Shown here: one piece after another, positions 39,569 through 48,544 of the stretch
How positions within the stretch are numbered: the stretch's first letter is position 1
Layout of the letters: the number at the start of each line of letters is the position of its first letter
NCBI RefSeq assembly: GCF_019084545.1
Contig: NZ_JAHREP010000005.1
Location: forward strand, 62,001 to 126,000
Origin: Marinobacterium ramblicola
Lineage (GTDB): Bacteria > Pseudomonadota > Gammaproteobacteria > Pseudomonadales > Balneatricaceae
DNA length: 64,000 nt
Reading direction: 5' to 3'
The notes under the pieces: generated by a model
The model's database searches: none
What the model saw: only the letters and a program-made list of their open reading frames with translations
What the model was told of the DNA's origin: nothing
Position numbers and translations under genes: made by a program

Positions 39569-39991
39569 ATGGCCAAGAACCTGACCCGTTTCGGCAGTTT
39601 GTTCGACGATACCTTCTTCGACGATCTGTTCCGGCCGCTGGCCGTGCGCAGCAGTGGTGAGAAGGTGCCGGCTATCGATGTGCATGAAAGCGATACCGAG
39701 TACAAGGTGTCTGTCGATCTGCCGGGGGTGAAGAAAGAGGATATCCAGGTCAGCCTGGAGAACGGCATACTCAGCGTGCGAGGGGAGACCCGACGCGAAG
39801 AGAAAGAGGAGAAAGAGGGCAAACTGATCCGTCAGGAGCGCCATGTCGGCCAGTTCCTGCGTCAGCTCAGTGTCGGTGCCGATGTGGACCCGGCCGCGGT
39901 AAAGGCCAGCTTCAATGACGGCGTGCTGGCGCTGACCCTGCCCAAGCGCGAGAAAAAAGAGCCCGAAGGGGTCAAGATCGCAATCGAATAA
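39569..39991 (+). CDS. Hsp20 family small heat-shock chaperone
   Basis: Alpha-crystallin-type chaperone of 140 residues: a short N-terminal FDDTFFDDLFRP arm, the crystallin domain (about 38-130) with VDLPGVKKEDIQV and GVLALTLPK, and a C-terminal IAIE tail. It holds unfolded proteins in the cytoplasm. It has its own promoter region and a very strong hairpin at the 3' end, so it is a single gene. Confidence 0.93.
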   Translation: MAKNLTRFGSLFDDTFFDDLFRPLAVRSSGEKVPAIDVHESDTEYKVSVDLPGVKKEDIQVSLENGILSVRGETRREEKEEKEGKLIRQERHVGQFLRQLSVGADVDPAAVKASFNDGVLALTLPKREKKEPEGVKIAIE

Positions 39992-40000
39992 CCCCGCCTG

Positions 40001-40034
40001 ATTCATGCGGCGAAGTGCCTTCGCCGCATGAATT
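40001..40034 (+). terminator. Perfect 15-bp hairpin after hsp20
   Basis: A perfect 15-bp stem (40001-40015 with 40019-40033) around loop TGC, 10 bases after the hsp20 stop. Only TTT-G follows, so it could be a terminator or an mRNA-stabilising hairpin. Confidence 0.6.
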
Positions 40035-40087
40035 TGCCTCCCGTCCGACTGACCGCTTTTCAAGTGCCACGCGGTTGGATTTTCGAC

Positions 40088-40093
40088 TATAAT
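40088..40093 (+). promoter_or_regulatory. -10 element of the glyA promoter
   Basis: TATAAT, an exact -10 hexamer, 87 bases before the glyA start, followed by GCTCGCC. No convincing -35 hexamer is visible at 17 bases. Confidence 0.4.
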
Positions 40094-40179
40094 GCTCGCC
40101 TTTTCACGGCAGATCGGATCTGCAGGCCTTTATTGACCTGCGCCCGCTGTCGACGACGTTGCTCAATCAGGGGACAGTA

Positions 40180-41436
40180 ATGTTTAGCAAAGATATGTCT
40201 ATCGCCAGCTTCGACTCGGATCTCTGGTCTGCCATGCAGTCCGAAGTGACCCGCCAGGAGGAGCACATCGAGCTGATCGCTTCCGAAAACTACACCAGCC
40301 CGCGTGTCATGGAAGCCCAGGGCTCCGCGCTGACCAATAAGTATGCGGAAGGCTATCCCGGCAAGCGTTACTACGGCGGCTGCGAATACGTCGATATCGT
40401 CGAAGAGCTGGCCATCGACCGTGCCAAGGAGTTGTTCGGCGCCACCTATGCCAACGTTCAGCCGCACTCCGGTTCCCAGGCCAACGCCGCCGTCTACATG
40501 GCGCTGTGCAAGCCGGGTGATACCGTTCTGGGCATGAGCCTGGCCCACGGTGGCCACCTGACCCACGGTGCTGCGGTATCCTTCTCCGGCCGTATCTACA
40601 ATGCGGTTCAGTACGGTCTGAACCCGGAAACCGGCGAGATCGACTACGCCGAGGTTGAGCGCCTGGCGCTCGAGCACAAGCCGAAGATGATCGTGGCCGG
40701 TTTCTCCGCCTACTCGCGCATCATCGACTGGGCCAGGTTCCGCGAGATCGCCGACAAGGTGGGTGCCTACCTGTTCGTCGATATGGCGCACGTTGCCGGT
40801 CTGGTGGCTGCGGGCCAGTACCCGTCGCCGATGCAGTACGCCGACGTCGTTACCACCACCACCCACAAGACCCTGGGCGGCCCGCGTGGTGGCCTGATCC
40901 TGTCCGCGCGCGCTGATGAAGAGCTGCAGAAGAAGCTGAACTTCGCCGTATTCCCTGAATCCCAGGGCGGCCCGCTGATGCACATCATCGCCGCCAAGGC
41001 GGTGTGCTTCAAAGAGGCACTGGAGCCGGAGTGGAAGGAGTATCAGGCTCAGGTAGTGAAAAACGCCAAGGCGATGGTCAAGGTGTTCCAGGATCGCGGT
41101 TTCGACATCGTCTCCGGCGGCACCGACGATCACCTGTTCCTGGTCGACCTGGTCAGCAAGGATGTTACCGGTAAGGATGCGGACGCCGCACTGGGCCGCG
41201 CCTACATCACCGTGAACAAGAACGCGGTGCCGAACGATCCGCGCTCACCGTTCGTGACCTCCGGTCTGCGTATCGGTACTCCGGCGGTGACCCGTCGCGG
41301 CTTCAAGGAAGCGGAAGTGACCGAGCTGACCGGCTGGATCTGTGACGTTCTCGACGATATCAACAACGAAGAGACCATCGCCGCGGTCAAGGCCAAGGTG
41401 CTGGATATCTGCGCGCGTTTCCCGGTGTATAAGTAA
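40180..41436 (+). CDS. glyA: Serine hydroxymethyltransferase
   Basis: PLP enzyme interconverting serine and glycine with tetrahydrofolate, the main source of one-carbon units. It has 418 residues; the PLP lysine motif [15 protein letters not shown] and the N-terminal [19 protein letters not shown] are present. The start is at ATG 40180 ([11 protein letters not shown]), which matches relatives. It is followed by a pair of palindromic elements and then a terminator-like hairpin. Confidence 0.96.
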   Translation: MFSKDMSIASFDSDLWSAMQSEVTRQEEHIELIASENYTSPRVMEAQGSALTNKYAEGYPGKRYYGGCEYVDIVEELAIDRAKELFGATYANVQPHSGSQANAAVYMALCKPGDTVLGMSLAHGGHLTHGAAVSFSGRIYNAVQYGLNPETGEIDYAEVERLALEHKPKMIVAGFSAYSRIIDWARFREIADKVGAYLFVDMAHVAGLVAAGQYPSPMQYADVVTTTTHKTLGGPRGGLILSARADEELQKKLNFAVFPESQGGPLMHIIAAKAVCFKEALEPEWKEYQAQVVKNAKAMVKVFQDRGFDIVSGGTDDHLFLVDLVSKDVTGKDADAALGRAYITVNKNAVPNDPRSPFVTSGLRIGTPAVTRRGFKEAEVTELTGWICDVLDDINNEETIAAVKAKVLDICARFPVYK

Positions 41437-41512
41437 GCGGGAGCGGTAGGGTAATCGCACTATTGTTTTGAGCTAACGTGCTGATAGGAATAGTTGTCTG
41501 GCAATACGGGCC

Positions 41513-41608
41513 GATGCAGTCTCTTGCGTCTGACACGCCGTGGACCCCTCCCTGGGGGCTCCACTGCGACATCCATGTCGCAGAGGGTCAGCCACAAGAG
41601 ACTGCATC
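41513..41608 (-). repeat. Nested palindromic element, copy C
   Basis: Arms 41513-41534 and 41587-41608 pair at 20 of 22 positions; the outer 14 are perfect (GATGCAGTCTCTTG). Inside are a 9-bp hairpin around CATCCATG (41564-41583) and, on the minus strand, the 30-base box (41532-41561) with GAGC at its start and GCGTGTC at its end. It lies head-to-head with copy D across a 14-base palindrome ATAGCACGTGCTAT (41617-41630). Copies C and D take up most of the 473-base gap between glyA and nrdR, which holds no gene. Confidence 0.85.
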
Positions 41609-41668
41609 ACCCCTCGATAGCACGTGCTATACGGCCGACGGAACATGGCACCGCACATGCCGGAGCGT

Positions 41669-41762
41669 ATCCGGTGTCCGTATGCCGACCCTCAGCGCCA
41701 TGGATGGCGCTGTGGAGCCTCCACGGATGGATTCACGGCGTGTCGGCATACGGATATCGGAT
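41669..41762 (+). repeat. Nested palindromic element, copy D
   Basis: Arms 41669-41689 and 41742-41762 pair at 19 of 21 positions, both exceptions being G-T. Inside are a 9-bp hairpin around CATGGATG (41693-41712) and the 30-base box (41715-41744) with TCCACGGATGGA and the end GCGTGTC. A further ATGCCGGA/TCCGGCAT pair encloses it. Its orientation is opposite to copy C. Confidence 0.85.
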
Positions 41763-41815
41763 ATAAGCGACATTGCGGAGGCTGGAAACTTGTATCCGGC
41801 ATCCCTAGAATAGCG

Positions 41816-41845
41816 AGGCGGCTCACAAGGCCGCCTTTCTGTATT
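41816..41845 (+). terminator. Terminator-like hairpin before nrdR
   Basis: AGGCGGC-N7-GCCGCCT stem followed by TTCTGTATTTT. It closes the glyA transcript beyond the repeat pair. Confidence 0.6.
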
Positions 41846-41909
41846 TTAAACGCTCTTTTCTTTCGGTTTGCGCCACGGCGCGACCGACGCTCTTTATTCG
41901 AGGCTGAGG

Positions 41910-42392
41910 ATGCATTGTCCCTTCTGTGGCGCAGGTGATACCAAGGTTGTCGACTCGCGACTGGTTGCCGAAGGGCAGCAGGTGCGCCGGCGGCGTGAGT
42001 GCGTCAAATGCCACGAACGCTTTACCACCTTCGAAGAAGCCGAACTGGTGATGCCGCGGGTGATCAAGACCGACGGCACCCGGCAGCCGTTCGACGAAGC
42101 CAAGCTGCGTGGCGGTATACAGCGGGCACTGGAGAAGCGCCCGGTCAGTATCGAAGCGGTAGAGGCCTGCCTGACCCGGATCAAACTGAAGCTGCGCGCC
42201 ACCGGCGAACGCGAACTACCCTCCCGCGAAGTGGGCGAGGTGGTGATGGCGGAGCTGCGCAAGCTTGACCAGGTCGCCTATGTTCGCTTCGCCTCGGTTT
42301 ATCGCAGCTTCCAGGATATCAACGAGTTCAAGGAGGAGATCGAACGCCTCTCCGCGAACGCCGATCAGCCTGTCGACAAGGGGCAGAGCTGA
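41910..42392 (+). CDS. nrdR: Transcription repressor NrdR
   Basis: Repressor of ribonucleotide reductase genes, 160 residues: an N-terminal zinc ribbon (C3, C6, C31, C34 in MHCPFCG...ECVKCHERF) and an ATP-cone domain from about residue 48 ([16 protein letters not shown]). The start is the ATG at 41910; the open frame upstream lacks family sequence. It heads the riboflavin gene run, as in many gammaproteobacteria. Confidence 0.96.
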   Translation: MHCPFCGAGDTKVVDSRLVAEGQQVRRRRECVKCHERFTTFEEAELVMPRVIKTDGTRQPFDEAKLRGGIQRALEKRPVSIEAVEACLTRIKLKLRATGERELPSREVGEVVMAELRKLDQVAYVRFASVYRSFQDINEFKEEIERLSANADQPVDKGQS

Positions 42393-42395
42393 GTC

Positions 42396-43538
42396 ATGTC
42401 CGCTTTCTCCAGTCTTGATCATCAGTTCATGGGCCGAGCCATCGTGCTGGCTCGGCGCGGGCTGTATACCACCGATCCCAATCCCCGTGTCGGTTGCGTC
42501 CTGGTACGCGACGGCGAGATCGTCGGTGAGGGTTACCACGTGCGGGCCGGAGAGGGGCACGCCGAGGTCAACGCACTGCGCATGGCCGGCGACAATGCCT
42601 GCGGCGCCACCGCTTATGTCACGCTGGAGCCCTGCAGCCACTTCGGCCGCACCCCCCCCTGTGCCGATACCCTGATCGACGCCGGTATCAGGCGGATGGT
42701 CTGCGCCATGGTCGATCCCAATCCGGCGGTGGCCGGGCGGGGGCTGGAAAAACTGCGCGCGGCCGGTATCGAGGTCGCCAGCGGGCTGATGGAGCGCGAG
42801 GCGCGGGCGCTGAATCCCGGCTTTATCAAACGCATGGAGCGGGGCTTGCCGCTGGTGCGGATCAAGCTGGCCAGCAGTGTCGATGGCCGCACGGCAATGG
42901 CCAGCGGCGAGTCCCAGTGGATCACCGGTCCCCAGGCGCGCAGCGATGTGCAGCGTTTGCGGGCACGCAGCTCGGCGATCGTCACCGGTATCGACTCGGT
43001 GCTGATCGACAACTCGTCGCTGACGGTGCGGGTCGATGAGCTGGGGCTGGAGCAGGCGGACGAGATCGTCGCCCGGCAGCCGTTGCGTGTCGTGCTGGAT
43101 ACCGATCTGCGCCTACCGGTTGATGCCAAGATACTGCAGCAGCCGGGACGCACACAGGTGATTACCCGGAGCCGGGACGAGAACAGGATAGAGGCGCTGT
43201 GGAGCGCCGGGGCCGAGGTGATCAGTCTGCCGGGCGAGGGGCGGATCGACCTTCAAGCCCTGCTCGAGCATCTGGCCAGTCGCGAGCAGTGCAACGAGGT
43301 TCTGGTCGAATGCGGCGCCACCCTGGCCGGGGCGTTTGTCGGTGCCGGTCTGGTGGACGAGCTGATCCAGTATATGGCGCCTAAACTTTTGGGTAGCCAG
43401 GCACGGCCGCTGCTGGAGCTGCCGCTGGAGCGCATGGCGCAGCAGGTGCCGCTGGCGCTGGCCGATATCCGCCACCTGGGCGCCGATCTGCGCCTGGACT
43501 GGCGTGTGCTTGCAACCGACGGGAATCAGGAGCACTGA
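42396..43538 (+). CDS. ribD: Riboflavin deaminase/reductase
   Basis: Bifunctional enzyme for the second and third steps of riboflavin synthesis, 380 residues: zinc deaminase domain (about 8-150; HAEVNAL, EPCSHFGRTPPC) and reductase domain (about 150-375). It begins 3 bases after nrdR and overlaps ribE by one base (TGATG), so the genes are co-translated. Confidence 0.95.
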   Translation: MSAFSSLDHQFMGRAIVLARRGLYTTDPNPRVGCVLVRDGEIVGEGYHVRAGEGHAEVNALRMAGDNACGATAYVTLEPCSHFGRTPPCADTLIDAGIRRMVCAMVDPNPAVAGRGLEKLRAAGIEVASGLMEREARALNPGFIKRMERGLPLVRIKLASSVDGRTAMASGESQWITGPQARSDVQRLRARSSAIVTGIDSVLIDNSSLTVRVDELGLEQADEIVARQPLRVVLDTDLRLPVDAKILQQPGRTQVITRSRDENRIEALWSAGAEVISLPGEGRIDLQALLEHLASREQCNEVLVECGATLAGAFVGAGLVDELIQYMAPKLLGSQARPLLELPLERMAQQVPLALADIRHLGADLRLDWRVLATDGNQEH

Positions 43539-44209
43539 TGTTTACTGGCATAATCGAAGCCGTAGGCGAGATCGCCGATATCCGGATGGTGGATGGCGAT
43601 ATGCGGCTGCAGGTGCGCACCGGCACACTGGACCTGTCTGACGTGAAACTGGGCGACAGTATCGCCACCAACGGTGTCTGCCTGACCGCCGTGGCGCTGC
43701 CGGGCGACGGCTTCGTGGCCGATGTCTCCCGCGAGACGTTGACCCATACCCGCTTTCCGTCGTTGAAGGTGGGTGAGCGGGTCAACCTGGAGAAGGCGAT
43801 GATGCCGACCAGCCGGTTCGGCGGTCATATCGTCACCGGCCATGTGGATGGCCTGGGCAAGGTGATTGACCGCCGCGATGACGCCCGCTCGGTCCGCCTG
43901 TGGGTCCAGGCACCCAAGTCGCTGCTGCGCTATATCGCGGCCAAGGGCTCGATCACAGTGGACGGCGTCAGCCTGACCGTGAACAGCCTGGAGGGCGATC
44001 GTTTCGGACTCAATATCGTGCCGCATACGGCACAGGAAACCATTATCGATAGCTACCGCGCCGGGCGTGAGGTCCACCTGGAGGTGGATATCATCGCCCG
44101 TTACCTGGAGCGTCTGATGGCCCCGGCGCCTGCCGCCGACAACGCCACCGGCGCCGGGAGCGGACTGACACTGGAAACACTGGCGGCGGCCGGCTTCATG
44201 CGCCGCTGA
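43538..44209 (+). CDS. ribE: Riboflavin synthase alpha chain
   Basis: Makes riboflavin from two 6,7-dimethyl-8-ribityllumazine molecules. The 223 residues comprise two similar lumazine-binding barrels: the first begins [12 protein letters not shown] and the second [15 protein letters not shown]. It lies between ribD and ribBA. Also named ribC in some annotations. Confidence 0.95.
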   Translation: MFTGIIEAVGEIADIRMVDGDMRLQVRTGTLDLSDVKLGDSIATNGVCLTAVALPGDGFVADVSRETLTHTRFPSLKVGERVNLEKAMMPTSRFGGHIVTGHVDGLGKVIDRRDDARSVRLWVQAPKSLLRYIAAKGSITVDGVSLTVNSLEGDRFGLNIVPHTAQETIIDSYRAGREVHLEVDIIARYLERLMAPAPAADNATGAGSGLTLETLAAAGFMRR

Positions 44210-44227
44210 GCCGTGGGAGATGAACAG

Positions 44228-45346
44228 ATGCAGATGAACACAACCGAAGAGATCATCGAGGATATCCGCCAGGGCAAGATGGTGATCCTGATGGATGACG
44301 AGGATCGCGAGAACGAGGGCGATCTGATCATCGCTGCCGAGATGGTGCGGCCCGAAGATATCAACTTCATGGCCACCCATGCCCGCGGTCTGATCTGCCT
44401 GACGCTGACTCGCAAGCGCTGTGAACAGCTCAAGCTGCCGCTGATGGTACAGAGCAACGGCGCTGCCTTCTCGACCAACTTCACCCTGTCGATCGAAGCG
44501 GCGACCGGCGTTACCACCGGTATCTCGGCGGCGGACCGCGCCCATACCGTACGTACCGCGGTGCATGCCGATGCCAAGCCAGAGGATATCGTCCAGCCGG
44601 GGCATATCTTCCCGCTGATGGCGCAGCCCGGCGGCGTGCTGAGCCGCGCCGGCCATACCGAGGCGGGCTGCGATCTGGCGCGTCTGGCCGGTCTGACCCC
44701 GGCCTCGGTGATCGTCGAGGTGATGAACGAAGACGGCACCATGGCGCGACGCGCCGACCTGGAGAAGTTCGCCGCCAAGCACGGCCTGAAGATCGGCACC
44801 ATCGCCGACCTGATCCACTACCGCGCCATGAACGAACATACCGTAGAGCGCGAGGATGAGGGCGTGCTGCAGACCGAATACGGCGACTTCAACTACGCCG
44901 TCTACCGCGACGATATCCAGAACTGCACCCACCTGGCGCTGTACAAGGGCGATATCAAGCGCGACGAGCCGACCCTGGTACGCGTGCATATCCGCAGCGA
45001 AGTGTTGCGTGATGTGGTCGGCGTGCTGCCCGGAGAAGAGAAGAAGTGGACCATGCGCCGCGCGCTGGAGCGCGTGGCCGAGGAGGGCAAGGGTGTGGTG
45101 CTGCTGATTGACTCCGGCGTGCGGATCGATCTGGGCGATGCAATACGCAGCCTCTCCAGCAATAGCGCTACCCGCTCCAAGGTGCGGGTCAGCGCCTCCG
45201 GCGCCTACCTGCAGGTGGGTACCGGGTCTCAGATTCTGCGGGAGCTGGGGGTCGGCAAGATGCGCCTGCTCAGCTCACCGATGAAGTTCAACGCGATCTC
45301 GGGCTTTGATCTCGAGGTCGAGGAATATATTGCCTGCGAACAGTAG
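44228..45346 (+). CDS. ribB: RibBA with degenerate cyclohydrolase domain
   Basis: The N-terminal half (about 1-205) is an intact 3,4-dihydroxy-2-butanone-4-phosphate synthase ([25 protein letters not shown]), which supplies the four-carbon unit of lumazine. The C-terminal half has the general shape of GTP cyclohydrolase II but lacks its zinc motif C-x10-C-x-C and the surrounding SECLTGD block, so it is probably not a cyclohydrolase. The true RibA is encoded at 47.9 kb. I use the ATG at 44228 after GGGAGATGAACAG; GTG 44213 and ATG 44234 are alternatives. Confidence 0.92.
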   Translation: MQMNTTEEIIEDIRQGKMVILMDDEDRENEGDLIIAAEMVRPEDINFMATHARGLICLTLTRKRCEQLKLPLMVQSNGAAFSTNFTLSIEAATGVTTGISAADRAHTVRTAVHADAKPEDIVQPGHIFPLMAQPGGVLSRAGHTEAGCDLARLAGLTPASVIVEVMNEDGTMARRADLEKFAAKHGLKIGTIADLIHYRAMNEHTVEREDEGVLQTEYGDFNYAVYRDDIQNCTHLALYKGDIKRDEPTLVRVHIRSEVLRDVVGVLPGEEKKWTMRRALERVAEEGKGVVLLIDSGVRIDLGDAIRSLSSNSATRSKVRVSASGAYLQVGTGSQILRELGVGKMRLLSSPMKFNAISGFDLEVEEYIACEQ

Positions 45347-45360
45347 AACAGGACTTACTC

Positions 45361-45834
45361 ATGTCAGTAAAAGTGTATGAAGGCGACTTCGTCAGCGCCG
45401 ATGCCAAATATGCGATCATCGTCGGTCGTTTCAACGCCTTCGTGGTGGAAAGCCTGCTCGAAGGCGCGCTGGATGCGCTCAAGCGTCACGGCGTGAAGGA
45501 CGAGAACGTCCGCGTCGTGCGCTGCCCGGGCGCATTCGAGATCCCGCTGGTGGCCCAGCGTGTCGCGGCGCAGAAGCAGGACGATGCGATCATCGCCCTC
45601 GGTGCGGTGATCCGCGGCGGTACGCCGCATTTCGAATACGTCTCCGCCGAGAGTTCCAAGGGCGTTGCCCAGGTCTCCATGGAGTACGGTATTCCGGTCG
45701 CCAACGGCATCCTCACCGTCAACAGCATCGAACAGGCGATCGAGCGTTCCGGTACCAAGGCGGGCAACAAAGGAGCTGAAGCCGCCCTCTCGGCGATCGA
45801 GATGGTCAGCCTGCTGCGTCAGCTCGAGGTCTGA
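45361..45834 (+). CDS. ribH: 6,7-Dimethyl-8-ribityllumazine synthase
   Basis: Penultimate riboflavin enzyme, 157 residues, joining the pyrimidine and the butanone phosphate. Typical motifs are [30 protein letters not shown] and [12 protein letters not shown]. It forms a cage-like oligomer in relatives. It lies between ribBA and nusB with short gaps. Confidence 0.96.
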   Translation: MSVKVYEGDFVSADAKYAIIVGRFNAFVVESLLEGALDALKRHGVKDENVRVVRCPGAFEIPLVAQRVAAQKQDDAIIALGAVIRGGTPHFEYVSAESSKGVAQVSMEYGIPVANGILTVNSIEQAIERSGTKAGNKGAEAALSAIEMVSLLRQLEV

Positions 45835-45836
45835 AC

Positions 45837-46322
45837 ATGAGCGACACTCCCAGTCAGAATCAAGCTGAGCCGAAGAAAAACCGCAAACCCTCGCTGACCG
45901 AACAGCGTCGTAGCGCGCGCCAGATGGCGCTGCAGGCGCTGTACCAGTGGCAGGTGGCCGGCCAGCCGGTGAATGAGATCGAAGCCCAGTTCCGCGTCAA
46001 CAACGACATGAACGGTGTCGATGTGAAACTGTTCAGCCAGCTGCTGCGCGGCGTGGTCGAGGCGCGCTCCGAGCTGGATCTGTGCTTCTCGCCCTTCCTG
46101 GACCGTACCATCGACGAGCTGGATCCGGTCGAGGTCAGCGTGCTGCGCATCGGCAGCTTCGAACTGATGCACCGGATGGAGGTGCCGTACCGGGTGGCGA
46201 TCAACGAGAGCGTTGAACTGGCCAAGGTGTTCGGTGCCACCGAGAGCCACCGCTATGTCAACGGTGTGCTGGACAAGGTCGCGCAGAAAGTGCGTGCGGC
46301 CGAGGTGTCGGCACGACGCTAA
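45837..46322 (+). CDS. nusB: Transcription antitermination factor NusB
   Basis: RNA-binding factor for rRNA antitermination, 161 residues, all helical, with [15 protein letters not shown] and the C-terminal [28 protein letters not shown] block. A charged N-terminal extension of about 20 residues precedes the domain. It follows ribH by 2 bases. Confidence 0.95.
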   Translation: MSDTPSQNQAEPKKNRKPSLTEQRRSARQMALQALYQWQVAGQPVNEIEAQFRVNNDMNGVDVKLFSQLLRGVVEARSELDLCFSPFLDRTIDELDPVEVSVLRIGSFELMHRMEVPYRVAINESVELAKVFGATESHRYVNGVLDKVAQKVRAAEVSARR

Positions 46323-46345
46323 GTCGTCGCCGAGGACCGTAACCT

Positions 46346-47314
46346 GTGGGTGAGTTCGAGCTGATCCGGCGTTACTTTGCCAGCCATGCCGAGGTGCGGG
46401 GCGATGTGGCGCTGGGTATCGGGGATGACTGTGCGCTGCTGGTGCCGCCCTGTGACGGGGCGCAGTTGGCGGTGTCGATCGATACCCTGGTCGAGGGCAC
46501 TCACTTTCTGCCCGGTACGCGACCCGACTATCTGGCGCAGCGGCTGCTCGGTGCCGCGGTCAGCGATCTGGCGGCGATGGCGGCCCGGCCAGCCTGGTTT
46601 ACCCTGGCGCTGACCCTGCCGGAGGCTTCGCCTGAGTGGCTGGAGCCGTTCTCAAAAGCGCTGGCCGAACGGGCGCTGGAACTCGATATCGCCCTGATTG
46701 GGGGCGATACCACCCGCGGGCCATTGACGCTGAGCGTACAGGTGCATGGCTGGGTCGAGCCGGAGCGGGCGTTGAAACGTTCCGGCGCCCGGGAAGGCGA
46801 CCTGATCCTGGTGAGCGGCACCCTTGGGGACAGTCGCGCGGGGCTGCAGACCCTGCTTGATGAGGAGCCTGAGCAGGCATCGAACGCTTGGTTGCGCCGA
46901 CGTTTTTACCGTCCTGAGCCGCGCATCGCGTTGGCCCGTGCGCTGGCGTCTCAGCTGCACAGTGGTATCGATATCTCCGACGGCCTACTCGCCGATCTCG
47001 GTCATATCGCGCGCAGCAGCGGGCTGGGTGCCTGTATCGAACTGGAGCGGTTGCCGCTGTCGGATCAGCTGCTTGCCTATGCCGGCCTGGAACAGGCGCA
47101 GCGTTGGGCACTCAATGGCGGCGAGGATTTCGAGCTTTGCCTGACCGCTGCCCCGGAGAGGCTGGAGTCCTGTCTGCGCAGTGCCGAGGAGCTGGGCGTA
47201 CGCTTGTCCTGCATCGGCCGCATGCAGCCTGGCAAAGAGGTGCAGCTGCTCGTACAGGGTCAGGCCCGCGCTTTCGATTCCGCCGGCTACGATCATTTTG
47301 GAGAAACGCAATGA
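46346..47314 (+). CDS. thiL: Thiamine-monophosphate kinase
   Basis: Phosphorylates thiamine monophosphate to the active pyrophosphate. It has 322 residues, a GTG start after GAGGA, and family blocks MGEFELIRRYF, GIGDDCALL, SIDTLVEGTHF, GGDTTRGPL and NGGEDFEL. Its stop overlaps the pgpA start (ATGA). Confidence 0.95.
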   Translation: MGEFELIRRYFASHAEVRGDVALGIGDDCALLVPPCDGAQLAVSIDTLVEGTHFLPGTRPDYLAQRLLGAAVSDLAAMAARPAWFTLALTLPEASPEWLEPFSKALAERALELDIALIGGDTTRGPLTLSVQVHGWVEPERALKRSGAREGDLILVSGTLGDSRAGLQTLLDEEPEQASNAWLRRRFYRPEPRIALARALASQLHSGIDISDGLLADLGHIARSSGLGACIELERLPLSDQLLAYAGLEQAQRWALNGGEDFELCLTAAPERLESCLRSAEELGVRLSCIGRMQPGKEVQLLVQGQARAFDSAGYDHFGETQ

Positions 47315-47784
47315 ATCGGGTACCGTCGTCGGTCTGGCGCAATCCGGTACACTTTCTGGCCTTCGGCCTCGGCAGTGGTGCCGCGCCTTGGGCGCCGGGT
47401 ACCTTCGGCACCCTGGCCGCGGTACCGCTCTGGTATCTGCTGGCGCAGCTACCGCTGGCGACCTATCTGGCGCTGGTGTTGGCTGCCTTCGCTCTCGGAT
47501 GCTGGCTCTGTCAGCGAACCTCCGACGACATCGGTGTGCACGACCACGGTGGTATCGTCTGGGATGAGTTCGTCGGCTACTGGGTGACTATGATCGCCGC
47601 GCCGGTTACGCCGCTCTGGGCACTGACCGGCTTCGTGCTGTTCCGCGTCTTCGATATTTTGAAGCCCTGGCCGATCCGTTGGGCCGATCGGTACGTAAAG
47701 GGTGGACTGGGGATCATGCTGGACGACCTGATTGCCGGTGTGTTTGCTGCGATCTGCCTGCAGTTATTGAGGTTGGTCATTTAG
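47311..47784 (+). CDS. pgpA: Phosphatidylglycerophosphatase A
   Basis: Inner-membrane phosphatase of phosphatidylglycerol synthesis, 157 residues, with FGSGAAPWAPGTFGTLAAVP-like residues near the start (here GLGSGAAPWAPGTFGT) and DEFVGYWVTM. It has three or four helices. The ATG at 47311 overlaps the thiL stop and has TGGAGA upstream; the longer frame to 47104 lies inside thiL. Confidence 0.94.
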   Translation: MNRVPSSVWRNPVHFLAFGLGSGAAPWAPGTFGTLAAVPLWYLLAQLPLATYLALVLAAFALGCWLCQRTSDDIGVHDHGGIVWDEFVGYWVTMIAAPVTPLWALTGFVLFRVFDILKPWPIRWADRYVKGGLGIMLDDLIAGVFAAICLQLLRLVI

Positions 47785-47826
47785 TTCAAGTGCGCAACTT
47801 TTTACAGTCCCGACTAGGGTATGGAT

Positions 47827-47832
47827 TATAAT
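47827..47832 (+). promoter_or_regulatory. Probable -10 element of ribA
   Basis: TATAAT, 67 bases before the ribA start in the 115-base gap after pgpA. The -35 hexamer is not clear. Confidence 0.35.
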
Positions 47833-47899
47833 GTCGCCCCGTCACTAGGCACGGAGCGGGCGGGCCGAACGACAGGGCCGCCAACGAGAGGTAGAGAGT

Positions 47900-48520
47900 G
47901 TGACCGTTCAGTATGTTGCCGATTCCAAACTGCCGACCCCCTGGGGTGTGTTCACCATGGTCGGGTTTGAGGATAAAACCAGCGGCAAGGAGCATGTGGC
48001 TCTGGTATTTGGCGATGTCGATACCGAGGAGCCGGTGCTTGGCCGTATCCACTCCGAGTGTCTGACCGGCGATGCGCTGTTCAGCCTGCGCTGCGACTGC
48101 GGCTTCCAGTTGCAGGAGGCGTTGAAACGGATCGCCGAAGAGGGGCGTGGGGTACTGCTCTACCTGCGTCAGGAGGGTCGCGGCATCGGCCTGCTCAACA
48201 AGATCCGCGCCTACCATCTGCAGGATCAGGGCGCCGACACGGTGGAAGCCAACGAACGCCTGGGCTTCGCTGCCGATATGCGCGACTACAGCATGTGTCT
48301 GCCGATGCTGCGCCATCTGGGTATTCGCTCACTGCGACTGATGACCAACAACCCGCGTAAGGTGAAAGCGCTGGAGCAGTACGGTATCAGCGTGGCCAGC
48401 CGTGAGCCGCTGCAGGTGGGCAAGAACAGTCACAACGAGCACTACCTGCAGACCAAAATGGGCAAGCTCGGCCATATGATGACCGAGGTGCATTTTCAGG
48501 GCGACGGCGACGAAGGCTGA
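47900..48520 (+). CDS. ribA: GTP cyclohydrolase II
   Basis: First step of riboflavin synthesis: opens GTP to the diaminopyrimidine. The 206 residues contain the zinc ligands Cys54, Cys65 and Cys67 ([17 protein letters not shown]) and the GTP-binding [16 protein letters not shown] start follows GAGAGG. This complete enzyme explains how the ribBA protein can lack cyclohydrolase residues. It is convergent with dxs. Confidence 0.96.
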   Translation: MTVQYVADSKLPTPWGVFTMVGFEDKTSGKEHVALVFGDVDTEEPVLGRIHSECLTGDALFSLRCDCGFQLQEALKRIAEEGRGVLLYLRQEGRGIGLLNKIRAYHLQDQGADTVEANERLGFAADMRDYSMCLPMLRHLGIRSLRLMTNNPRKVKALEQYGISVASREPLQVGKNSHNEHYLQTKMGKLGHMMTEVHFQGDGDEG

Positions 48521-48544
48521 ACGCTTCTAGTTAAGCGCTTCTGT

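Noticed and set aside
39362-40063. N-terminal extension of the ettA frame by 234 codons
   Set aside because: It passes antisense through the hsp20 gene. EttA proteins start at MAQYVYTMNRVGK, which is at 39361.
41437-41909. FMN riboswitch before the nrdR-rib genes, or an insertion sequence
   Set aside because: The gap is explained by the two palindromic elements and a terminator. No RFN-type conserved blocks and no transposase frame are visible.
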